64,000 bases of DNA, taken from Paenarthrobacter sp. GOM3. Lineage in GTDB: Bacteria > Actinomycetota > Actinomycetes > Actinomycetales > Micrococcaceae. Shown piece after piece: positions 44,342 to 52,082 of this stretch. Under the pieces are notes generated by a model. The model was given only the letters and a program-made list of their open reading frames with translations, was not told where the DNA came from and searched no databases. The DNA lies in assembly GCF_018215265.2 (NCBI RefSeq), contig NZ_CP136562.1:1674001-1738000 (forward strand). Direction: 5' to 3'. Position 1 is the first letter of the stretch, and the number at the start of each line of letters is the position of its first letter. A program made the position numbers and the translations under genes.

Positions 44342-46885
44342 GTGCGTATCCCACTTTCCTGGCTGCGTGAATTCGCGCAGGTTCCGGCCGAAGCTACGGC
44401 CGAAGACGTGATGGCCGACCTGGTCAAGGTCGGCTTTGAAGAAGAAGAAGTCCACCGTCCCACGGACGAACTCAGCGGCCCGATCGTGGTAGGCCAGGTC
44501 CTGAGCCTGGTCAAGGAGCCGCAATCCAACGGCAAGACCATCAACTGGTGCCAGGTCCGCGTGGTTCCGGAGGGACAGGAGCAGACCCTCACCGGCGAGG
44601 GCATCGACCCCTCCGGCGTGCAGGGCATCATCTGCGGCGCCCACAACTTTGTTGAGGGCGACAAAGTGGTTGTCACCCTGCCAGGTGCTGTCCTGCCCGG
44701 GAACTTCCGGATCTCAGCGCGCAAAACCTATGGTCACCTCTCTGCCGGCATGATCGCGTCGGTGCGCGAGCTGGGCATCGGCGACGACCATGACGGCATC
44801 CTGGTACTTTCCCGCATTGGCCTGGACCCGGAAATCGGTACGGACGCCATGGAGCTGCTGGGCCTGTACGACCAGGCAGCGGAAATCAACGTCACCCCGG
44901 ACCGCGGGTATGCGTTCTCCATCCGTGGAGTTGCCCGCGAGTACGCGCACGCCACGGGAACCTCGTTCGTGGACCCGGCTTCAAAGGTCAACGCGCCGGC
45001 CACCCTCCAAGGCGGGTACGGCGTCAAGCTCAACGATGACGCCCCCATTTACGGTAAGCCGGGATGCGACCGCTTCGTGGCCCGTACGGTCCGGGGCGTG
45101 GACGCTTCGCGCCCCACCCCGCCGTGGATGTCCTCGCGCCTTCGCCTGGCCGGCATCCGCTCCATCTCGCTGCCTGTCGATATCTCCAACTACGTCATGC
45201 TGGAGCTCGGCCAGCCGAACCACTGCTACGACCTCGACAAGCTTTCGGGCGACATCGTGGTCCGCCGTGCCGTGGCGGGGGAGAAGATCACCACCCTCGA
45301 CGACAAAGAGCGCACGCTCGACGTCGAGGACCTGCTGATCACCGATGACTCCGGGGCAATTGGCATTGCCGGCGTGATGGGTGGCGCTCACACGGAGGTG
45401 TCGGACTCCACCACCAACATCCTGGTGGAAGCCGCGCACTTCGACGAAGTTTCCATTGCGCGGTCGCGTCGCCGCCACAAGTTGCCGTCCGAGGCCTCCA
45501 AACGGTTTGAACGTGGCGTTGACTGGCATGTGGCCAACGTCGCCGCGCAGCGCGTCGTGGACCTCCTGGTGGAACTTGCCGGTGGGACCGCAGATGAGGC
45601 CGGGACCGACGTCGGTACCGCGCCGGATGCGGTGACCATCGAGTTGCCCGCAGAATTCGCCGCTGCCCGAATCGGCATTGACTTCACGGAAGAGCAGATC
45701 ACCACGTCCTTGGTGGACCTCGGCGCAACCGTGGAGAAGACTTCTTCCGGGTACGTGGTGACTGCTCCGAGCTGGCGCAATGACCTCGAAACCAAGGAAG
45801 ACCTGTCCGAGGAAATCGCTCGTTTGGTGGGCTACGACAACATCCCGTCTACCCTTCCCGTGGCGCCTCCCGGCCGTGGCTTGAGCCGCAGCCAGCAGCA
45901 GAAGCGTCGTGTTGTCCAGGCGCTGGCGGACGCAGGCCTCACCGAGGTGCTGTCCTACCCGTTCGTTTCCAAGGCCGCCAATGACACCTTCGGTGTTGCG
46001 GAGGAAGGCGCGGAACGTCCGGCACTGAAGCTGGCAAACCCGATCAGCGAGGAGAACGGCTACCTCCGTACGTCCATCCTCCCTGGCCTCATTGAGGTAG
46101 CGCGCCGCAACCACTCGCGCGGTTTCCGCGACCTTGCACTGTACGAAGCAGGTTCGGTCTTCCTCCCGGGTGAAAAGCTCGGCACGGAGTCCATCCCGCC
46201 GTTGGGCGTCAAGCCAACCGAAGAGGTGCTTGATGCGCTGTACGACGGCGTCCCGCACCAGCCGCTGCACGTCGGCGCTGTCCTGACGGGTCACGACTCG
46301 CCGGCTGCCGCAACGCACCAGCCCCGCGCCTGGGACTGGGCTGACGCTTTGGATATCGCCCGCCTCATTTCCGACGTTCTTGGCGTTGAATTGGTCGTCA
46401 GCCAGGGTAGCCACCAGGCGTTCCACCCGGGGCGTGCCGCGGAACTCTCCCTGCGCAACGGCGATGTGGTGGGTTACGCCGGAGAGCTCCACCCGAAGCT
46501 TCTGGCAGCACACGACATGCCTGCCCGGTCTGTGGCGCTGGAAGTCAATGTTGAGGCATTGTTCGAAGCCGCTGCCGACGTGATTGTCGCCAAGCACATT
46601 TCCGGGTTCCCTGTTGCGACGCAGGACGTTGCCTTGGTTGTCCCGCAGGACGTGCCGGCAGATCAGGTTTTGGCTGCCCTGCGCGAAGGCGCAGGTGAAC
46701 TCCTTGAGGATGTCGCCTTGTTCGACGTTTACGTGGGGCCCGGCATCGATGATGGTAAGAAGTCGCTGGCCTTCGGCCTGCGTTTCCGCGCCGACGACCG
46801 CACGCTGACTGCCGATGAGGCGTCAGAAGCACGCGCATCCGCCGTCGCAGTTGCCGCTGAGCGCTTCGGAGCTGTCCAGCGCTGA
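44342..46885 (+). CDS. pheT: Phenylalanine--tRNA ligase beta subunit
   Basis: PheT forms the heterotetramer with PheS and edits mischarged tyrosine. It contains the N-terminal tRNA-binding OB fold (about residues 40-155), the B3/B4 editing region (RLRLAGIRSISLPVDISNYVMLELGQP), the B5 domain and a class II-like domain. The C-terminal ferredoxin-like anticodon-binding domain completes it (KHISGFPVATQDVALVVPQDVPA). The GTG start and 847 aa are typical. A strong terminator ends the operon. Confidence 0.98.
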   Translation: MRIPLSWLREFAQVPAEATAEDVMADLVKVGFEEEEVHRPTDELSGPIVVGQVLSLVKEPQSNGKTINWCQVRVVPEGQEQTLTGEGIDPSGVQGIICGAHNFVEGDKVVVTLPGAVLPGNFRISARKTYGHLSAGMIASVRELGIGDDHDGILVLSRIGLDPEIGTDAMELLGLYDQAAEINVTPDRGYAFSIRGVAREYAHATGTSFVDPASKVNAPATLQGGYGVKLNDDAPIYGKPGCDRFVARTVRGVDASRPTPPWMSSRLRLAGIRSISLPVDISNYVMLELGQPNHCYDLDKLSGDIVVRRAVAGEKITTLDDKERTLDVEDLLITDDSGAIGIAGVMGGAHTEVSDSTTNILVEAAHFDEVSIARSRRRHKLPSEASKRFERGVDWHVANVAAQRVVDLLVELAGGTADEAGTDVGTAPDAVTIELPAEFAAARIGIDFTEEQITTSLVDLGATVEKTSSGYVVTAPSWRNDLETKEDLSEEIARLVGYDNIPSTLPVAPPGRGLSRSQQQKRRVVQALADAGLTEVLSYPFVSKAANDTFGVAEEGAERPALKLANPISEENGYLRTSILPGLIEVARRNHSRGFRDLALYEAGSVFLPGEKLGTESIPPLGVKPTEEVLDALYDGVPHQPLHVGAVLTGHDSPAAATHQPRAWDWADALDIARLISDVLGVELVVSQGSHQAFHPGRAAELSLRNGDVVGYAGELHPKLLAAHDMPARSVALEVNVEALFEAAADVIVAKHISGFPVATQDVALVVPQDVPADQVLAALREGAGELLEDVALFDVYVGPGIDDGKKSLAFGLRFRADDRTLTADEASEARASAVAVAAERFGAVQR

Positions 46886-46902
46886 TCGAACAGATACACG
46901 GC

Positions 46903-46945
46903 AATCCCCGGAACCTGCCTGGTTCCGGGGATTTTCGTTTTTATT
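46903..46945 (+). terminator. Intrinsic terminator after pheT
   Basis: Perfect 13-base arms (46903-46915 and 46921-46933) with a five-base loop are followed by TTCGTTTTTATT. Confidence 0.95.
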
Positions 46946-46965
46946 GAGATTGCACTCCCAGCATC

Positions 46966-47011
46966 TTGACAGAGTATTCACACATGTATGACAGTTCTGT
47001 CATGCACATGT
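46966..47011 (+). promoter_or_regulatory. Promoter and dyad operator of the secreted protease gene
   Basis: A perfect -35 TTGACA (46966-46971) is followed after 15 bases by TATGAC (46987-46992). ATGACAG-TT-CTGTCAT, a perfect 16-base inverted repeat (46988-47003), covers the -10, with partial symmetry extending further. The position suits repressor binding. Confidence 0.55.
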
Positions 47012-47071
47012 GAAACGTGTGTATCACATCCCTTGCACGGTTCTCCCGGAGCCGTCCCTTGAAAGGTACCC

Positions 47072-47938
47072 ATGAAAAAGCACAACGTTGCTTTGCTTGT
47101 CGGGGCTGCAGTCATGGCTTTGACGTCCTCGCTTGGCGGAGCCGCAGTCGCGTCAGAGTTGACGCCCCAGCCCCCGGCCGCCGAGGTCCAGCCCGTATCC
47201 CACACGGTGGATAAGGCGCAGACGTCCGGCTCCGCTGCATCCCCTTTGGCTGACCGTTATGCAATCGCCGCGCCCACCAAGAATGGTGGATACTCCACGG
47301 ACTCGGTCATCGGCGCTGATGGCCGGGTGCGCATCACCAACACCACGGCGGCGCCCAACCGTTCCATCGTGCAGATTGAATTCAATGGCGGTTACATCTG
47401 TTCCGGCTCCCTCATCTCCGACGACACCGTGCTGACCGCTGGGCACTGTGTCCACACGGGCGGCACGGGTTCCACAGCTGATTACTCCTGGGGGGTCAAA
47501 GTAGCGCCGGGCCGGAATGGATCGACCGACCCTTACGGTACCTGTGGTGCTACCCAACTCCTCACGGACCAGCGTTGGATCGACTCTGCCAACACCAACG
47601 CCGACTGGGGCGTCATTAAACTCGACTGCACCATTGGCAACACCACCGGGTGGCTCAACTACACCGGCACGACGACCAGCCTGAACGGAACCACCGCAAC
47701 TGTGCGCGGCTACCCGGGCGACAAGGCATTTGGAACCATGTGGTCCATGACGGGCACTATCGACAGCTCCGCAACCGAAAAGGTCTACTACAAGATGGAC
47801 ACCTACGGCGGCCAGAGCGGAGCCCCTGTGTACAACAGCTCCAACACCATTGTTGCCATCCACACCAACGGCGGCAGTTCAAACTCGGGTACCCGCATCA
47901 CCCCGACCCTGGCGAACTACCTGACCTCGGTGAAGTAG
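47072..47938 (+). CDS. Secreted V8-like serine protease (family S1)
   Basis: This 288-aa protein has a signal peptide (MKKHNVALLVGAAVMAL, cleavage likely after AVA at residue 27) and a propeptide of about 60-80 residues. A trypsin-fold domain follows with His125 (LTAGHCV), Asp178 (NADWGVIKL) and Ser249 (GGQSGAPVY). The pattern is that of glutamyl endopeptidases and related S1B proteases. Cys pairs (YICSG/GHCV and GTCG/LDC) fit an extracellular enzyme. GAAAGG precedes the ATG. It probably feeds peptide uptake. A dyad over its promoter suggests repression. Confidence 0.92.
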   Translation: MKKHNVALLVGAAVMALTSSLGGAAVASELTPQPPAAEVQPVSHTVDKAQTSGSAASPLADRYAIAAPTKNGGYSTDSVIGADGRVRITNTTAAPNRSIVQIEFNGGYICSGSLISDDTVLTAGHCVHTGGTGSTADYSWGVKVAPGRNGSTDPYGTCGATQLLTDQRWIDSANTNADWGVIKLDCTIGNTTGWLNYTGTTTSLNGTTATVRGYPGDKAFGTMWSMTGTIDSSATEKVYYKMDTYGGQSGAPVYNSSNTIVAIHTNGGSSNSGTRITPTLANYLTSVK

Positions 47939-47961
47939 CCCGGTTGGGTTAATCCGAATCT

Positions 47962-47998
47962 GTGTTCCCCGCAGCGTGATCCTTGCTGCGGGGAACAC
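47962..47998. terminator. Bidirectional hairpin terminator after the protease gene
   Basis: Perfect 14-base arms (47962-47975 and 47985-47998) enclose a nine-base loop between convergent genes. No clear T-run is present. Confidence 0.8.
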
Positions 47999-48049
47999 TG
48001 CTGTCCGGACAAGCGAAGCCGTGGAAGCGAAGGCTTGGCGGGCGGGCCG

Positions 48050-49036
48050 CTACGGGGTCTCGACAGGGCGTTGTGAGAATCGCGCGGCTCGGGCCTCGAG
48101 CTCATGTCCTTGCCGTTGGGTCAGGGTGGCGTAGAGCTCTGGTCGGCGGCCCCGTATCCATCGGCGGCCGGTTGAAAGAGGCACAAGGCCGAGGTCCAGG
48201 TCGGCGGTAACGATCGCTTCGCCTGCGATCCAGGTTTCGGCGATGATGGCGCCATAGGGGTCGATGATCATTGCGTTACCCGTGCGGATCTCGTCATCGT
48301 CTGGGCCCACGCCGTTGCTGAAGACGATGAAAAGGCCGTTGTCGTGGGCGCGGGAAGGCAGCCAGCGCATCAGCCATTCGCGTCCGTGGGGTCCGCGGAA
48401 TGCCGCCTCAAGTGCTGCGGGATCTGCTGCCCGGTTTTCCCACAGCCCGACAGGGATCGGTTTCATTCCCCGTGGGCTCCGTGAGTTGGTGCCGCCGGTT
48501 TGGTGGGGGGCCAGGAGAACTGTTGCACCCAGGAGGGCTGTCGCCCGGACGTTTTCGACGAGGTTGTTGTCCCAACAGATCAGGATTCCGATCTTGATGC
48601 CCCAGGGCGTGTCGAAGACAGTGAATTGGGAGCCGCTTTCGATGGACTCGTGTTCGAAGGCATGGATTTTCCGGTGCGTGTGGAGGGCCCCGTCGGGAAG
48701 GCATACCGTGTAGGAGTTGAAGAGTCGACCGTCGCCGTCCACCTCGAGGTAGCCGACGCCGATGCCGACGCCCAGCTCAAGGGCGAGTTCCTGGACGGCA
48801 CGGATGCTCGGACCACCCTCAGCCTCGGCAAGCTCGGCCAAACGTTTCGGCGTGTGCCTTCGAAGATGCCAGTAGCCGATCAGGCACATTTCGGGAAACG
48901 CGATCAATTGTGTTCCCTCGGCTGCAGCAGCGGTCGCCAGCCGGCGAATGGTCTCAAGGTTAAGGTCCGGGCGGTCCGGTACCGCTTCGAACTGCACGGC
49001 CGAGGCGCGAAGTGTGGGCTGTGAATCATGGGGCAT
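48050..49036 (-). CDS. Nitrilase-family amidohydrolase
   Basis: This 328-aa carbon-nitrogen hydrolase has the triad Glu49 (FPEMCLIGYW), Lys123 (THRKIHAFEHE) and Cys154 (ILICWDNNLVENVR). The substrate is unknown; amides, nitriles or carbamoyl compounds are possible. ATG 49036 follows AAGGAG at a proper distance; an open frame to 49159 is upstream leader. It is divergent from a LysR-type regulator with a T-N11-A box between them, so it is a likely target of that regulator. It is not closely similar to the hydrolase at 6885. Confidence 0.88.
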   Translation of the reverse strand: MPHDSQPTLRASAVQFEAVPDRPDLNLETIRRLATAAAAEGTQLIAFPEMCLIGYWHLRRHTPKRLAELAEAEGGPSIRAVQELALELGVGIGVGYLEVDGDGRLFNSYTVCLPDGALHTHRKIHAFEHESIESGSQFTVFDTPWGIKIGILICWDNNLVENVRATALLGATVLLAPHQTGGTNSRSPRGMKPIPVGLWENRAADPAALEAAFRGPHGREWLMRWLPSRAHDNGLFIVFSNGVGPDDDEIRTGNAMIIDPYGAIIAETWIAGEAIVTADLDLGLVPLSTGRRWIRGRRPELYATLTQRQGHELEARAARFSQRPVETP

Positions 49037-49113
49037 TGGTTCTCCTTGGTAGTGACCCCTTCCATGCTTGTTGCGGAAAACCATTCTGTCTAATGAATGT
49101 TTTCGCATAATCG

Positions 49114-49128
49114 ATTCCTTCTGGGAAT
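49114..49128. promoter_or_regulatory. Candidate LysR-type binding site
   Basis: ATTCC-N5-GGAAT is a T-N11-A inverted repeat in the 165-base gap between the divergent nitrilase-family and lysR genes. It is where such a regulator normally binds. Confidence 0.5.
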
Positions 49129-49189
49129 GAAACTCCTCGGTGGCGGCGAGCCGCAGCAACGTGTGTGTGATCGGGCATGGTCCTCTCGA

Positions 49190-49195
49190 TAGTGT
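49190..49195 (+). promoter_or_regulatory. -10 hexamer of the lysR gene, probably leaderless
   Basis: TAGTGT ends six bases before ATG 49202, with no ribosome-binding site. Confidence 0.45.
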
Positions 49196-49201
49196 TAGGA
49201 A

Positions 49202-50083
49202 ATGGAACTACGCCTTTTGCGGTCGTTTATCGCGGTTGCCATGAACCAAAACTTCGGAGCTGCTGCCAAGGCGCTGTCAACAACCCAGTCGGCCCTGACC
49301 AAGCAGATCCAGGTATTGGAACGGCAGACCGCAAGCACGCTGTTCACGCGTGGGCGCCACGGTGCAGCACTGACGCCCGCGGGAGAGGCGTTGCTGGCAG
49401 ACGCGGTCGACCTTGTGCGCCGGGCAGATGCCTTGACCCAGCGTATGGAGCGGGTGGCAGCAGGTGTGGAAGGCGTGCTCAATGTGGGGTTTGGGATGTC
49501 GGCGATCGACGTAGCCCCGCGGGCTGTCGCTGCCTTCCGCGCAAGTCACCCCGGGATCGACATCAAGCTCGAAGATATGTCCTCCGCCCGGCAGTTTGCC
49601 GCACTCCGCGACGGCACGCTAAGCGTGGGATTCGTTCGCATGCCTGTTCCGCAGGACATTGCCGCGCAGGTCATTCGGCGCGATCAGCTGGCACTCGCCA
49701 TCCCTGCCGGCGGGACGGTTCCCGAGCCTGGCCGGAAGGGCCTGCGGGCCTGGCTCCAGAACCAGGCTTTGGTCCGCCTCGTCTCGGCCCGCGGACCGGG
49801 CCTGGCCGCGCAGACAAACGAGCTGTTCATGGACCTGAAATGCAGCCCGACGACGGTCTACGAAACGTCGGACCTGCTGACTGTCGTGGCACTCGTGGCC
49901 GCGGGAGCGGGCTCGGCTCTGGTCCCCGCCAGCACCTCGGCTATCCTCCCCGACGGTGTGCGGCTTATCGCGATCGACCTGGAGTCCGCGATCTGGGACA
50001 TAGGAGTTGCCTGGCTTCGCGAGAGCACCAACCCGCTGCTTCCCTTGTTCCTTGGAGCAATCGAGAGCCGAGCGAGGGCATGA
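49202..50083 (+). CDS. LysR-family transcriptional regulator
   Basis: This 293-aa protein has the N-terminal winged helix (LLRSFIAVAMNQNFGAAAKALSTTQSALTKQIQVLERQT) and a two-lobed effector domain. These regulators bind T-N11-A boxes and usually activate a divergent gene, here the nitrilase-family amidohydrolase. The phosphopantetheinyl transferase gene starts within its stop codon (ATGA), which links their translation but perhaps not their function. Confidence 0.92.
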   Translation: MELRLLRSFIAVAMNQNFGAAAKALSTTQSALTKQIQVLERQTASTLFTRGRHGAALTPAGEALLADAVDLVRRADALTQRMERVAAGVEGVLNVGFGMSAIDVAPRAVAAFRASHPGIDIKLEDMSSARQFAALRDGTLSVGFVRMPVPQDIAAQVIRRDQLALAIPAGGTVPEPGRKGLRAWLQNQALVRLVSARGPGLAAQTNELFMDLKCSPTTVYETSDLLTVVALVAAGAGSALVPASTSAILPDGVRLIAIDLESAIWDIGVAWLRESTNPLLPLFLGAIESRARA

Positions 50084-50730
50084 CGAACACCCCTGTGCTT
50101 GAGTTGCATCAGCTCGAGGTCCAGCTGGTCCCGGATGAGCGCTTACGGCTCATAGGGCGACCGGCCAAGCACCGTGCAGCCAGGTTCGCCGGCGCCCAAG
50201 ACCGGGACGCCTTCGTGGCAGGCCGGCTCGCCCTCCAACAGTTCGCTGCTTCGCTCCTCGACGTGGAACCCCACCAGCTGTTGCCCGACTATCGTTGCCC
50301 CCTGTGCGGCTCCGGACAGGACCACGGCCGCCCCGGGTTCATGCTCGACGGCGGCCCCGCACCTATCGCGCTCAGCGCGTCCCAGGCGTCGGGCTGGGTG
50401 CTGCTGGCCGGCGTCGTGCATCCACAAGGAGGCCTCCGGCTGGGAGTGGACCTTGAAGCAACGGACCGGGCAGCGTTCGCGGGTTTCGACGACGTCGTCC
50501 TGACCGAGAATGAGAAGCGCTACCTGGCGTCAACCCCCGAGACGCTGCGCCACGAGCAGCGGACGCGACTGTGGGCGCGCAAGGAGGCGTGGTTGAAGAT
50601 GACCGGTGAGGGCCTGCGAAACGATCCCAGCGACCTGGATGTGCTGGGGCGCCACGGTGTACAGGACCTGGGCACCGTGGGCGGACGGACGCTGCCGGAA
50701 GGCCTCGTGGCCGCCCTGGCCGTCGGCTAA
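50080..50730 (+). CDS. 4'-phosphopantetheinyl transferase (Sfp type)
   Basis: This 216-aa enzyme adds the phosphopantetheine arm of CoA to carrier-protein serines. The magnesium motif GVDLEATDR and the WARKEAWLKMTGEGL motif are complete. An unusual CPLCGSGQDHG sequence with two Cys precedes the first motif. It lies 1.3 kb from the minus-strand NRPS-like synthetase, whose carrier domain needs this modification, so it is the natural activating enzyme. Its stop overlaps the stop of the M1 peptidase gene by four bases. Confidence 0.9.
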   Translation: MTNTPVLELHQLEVQLVPDERLRLIGRPAKHRAARFAGAQDRDAFVAGRLALQQFAASLLDVEPHQLLPDYRCPLCGSGQDHGRPGFMLDGGPAPIALSASQASGWVLLAGVVHPQGGLRLGVDLEATDRAAFAGFDDVVLTENEKRYLASTPETLRHEQRTRLWARKEAWLKMTGEGLRNDPSDLDVLGRHGVQDLGTVGGRTLPEGLVAALAVG

Positions 50731-52070
50731 CGCGGTGAAGGCAGGGCGGGAAGCGCCGCCTCGTACAGCCATGGCCGGAGAATCGCATCAGCATCAAACC
50801 CCGGAATGAACGCGTCCGCAGCCACGATGAACGATTCCGTGGACACTGATCCGTGCCGGTTCAAGGCCGTCCAATGCTGCAGGAAACCGAAGAACGCCTC
50901 GTCACCGGCCGCCATCCGCACTGCGTGAACCGCCAAAGCCCCACGCTTGTAGACCCGGTCGTCGAACATCAGCTCCGGGCCGGGGTCGCCCACCAGAAGG
51001 TCCTGCGGCCCGACGTCGAGCCTCTTCCACGCGGCCGTTGCCCGTGCTGCAACCGTCATGGTCCTGGACTCCTCGGACCACAACCACTCGGCGTAACAGG
51101 CGAAGCCTTCATGCAGCCAAATGTCCTTCCAGCTGTTGACGGTGAGCGAGTTCCCGAACCACTGGTGCGAGAGTTCGTGGGCGATCAGCCGCTGCGAGTC
51201 CCAGGCGTCACGCATATGGTTGCGACCGAAAATGGAGACCGTTTGTGCCTCCAACGGAATTTCCAGTTCGTCTTCGGTGACCACGGACGTGTAATCGCTG
51301 AAGGGGTAGGGTCCGAAGCAATCCTCGAAGGTCCGCATCATGTCCGGCTGGCGTCCCAGCCCCTGCAGGGCGTCTGCTGCCATTTCGGGAGTGACGGCGA
51401 CGAACTGGGGGACCCTGTGGTGGGAATCGTCGGCCTGCAGCGGGACCTTGATGTAACGGCCGATCTGTACGGTAGCGAGGTACGTGGCCATGGGCTCAGC
51501 CTGTTCGTAGACCCACGTTTCCCTGCTCGACTTGCGGGAGTGCGATACGAGCCGCCCGTTACACACAGGCCGGTAGTTGTCATCGGTGGTGACCGAGATG
51601 AGGAAGCTCGATTTGTAACGGGGGTGGTCGTTGCAGGGGAACCAGGACGCTGCTCCGTTGGGCTGGCCGGCGACCAGTACGCCGTCGTTCAATTCCTCCC
51701 AGCCAACATCTCCCCACAGTCCACGGCGGGGCTGAGGGTTGCCGTCGTAGCGGATCTCCAGTGAAAACTGTTGGCCGGGCTTGAGTGCGGACGGGAGAGT
51801 CATAACCAGGTGCTGGGCCCTGTGGCTGAATTTCTGGAGTTTCTTGCCGTCCAGCTGGACCTTGGTGGCACGCAAACCCACCAGGTCCAGGACAATCTGC
51901 GCTGTCGGTTCCAAAGCCGTGCAGCGCAGGACCGCCTTGCCGATCAGCTTGTTGCTGCCCAGCCTGACATCGAGGTCCAACTCGTACCGGTCCACACGGT
52001 AGCTGGTGCTGCCATGGTCCAGGGTGTAGGGGTCGGCTTCGGTCATGGGGGTAGTGATTGGTGCGGTCAT
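50727..52070 (-). CDS. M1-family zinc aminopeptidase, short form
   Basis: This 447-aa protein has the zinc motif HELSHQWFGN at residues 298-307 and the third ligand Glu321 (LHEGFACYAEWLW). The usual GAMEN exopeptidase motif is replaced by an LEAQ sequence near 273-276. The large C-terminal helical domain of PepN-type enzymes is absent, as in many short actinobacterial M1 proteins. It has no signal peptide. It begins 12 bases after the Pls-like gene stop on the same strand, so the two are probably cotranscribed. Confidence 0.9.
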   Translation of the reverse strand: MTAPITTPMTEADPYTLDHGSTSYRVDRYELDLDVRLGSNKLIGKAVLRCTALEPTAQIVLDLVGLRATKVQLDGKKLQKFSHRAQHLVMTLPSALKPGQQFSLEIRYDGNPQPRRGLWGDVGWEELNDGVLVAGQPNGAASWFPCNDHPRYKSSFLISVTTDDNYRPVCNGRLVSHSRKSSRETWVYEQAEPMATYLATVQIGRYIKVPLQADDSHHRVPQFVAVTPEMAADALQGLGRQPDMMRTFEDCFGPYPFSDYTSVVTEDELEIPLEAQTVSIFGRNHMRDAWDSQRLIAHELSHQWFGNSLTVNSWKDIWLHEGFACYAEWLWSEESRTMTVAARATAAWKRLDVGPQDLLVGDPGPELMFDDRVYKRGALAVHAVRMAAGDEAFFGFLQHWTALNRHGSVSTESFIVAADAFIPGFDADAILRPWLYEAALPALPSPR

Positions 52071-52082
52071 GATCTGCCCAAT

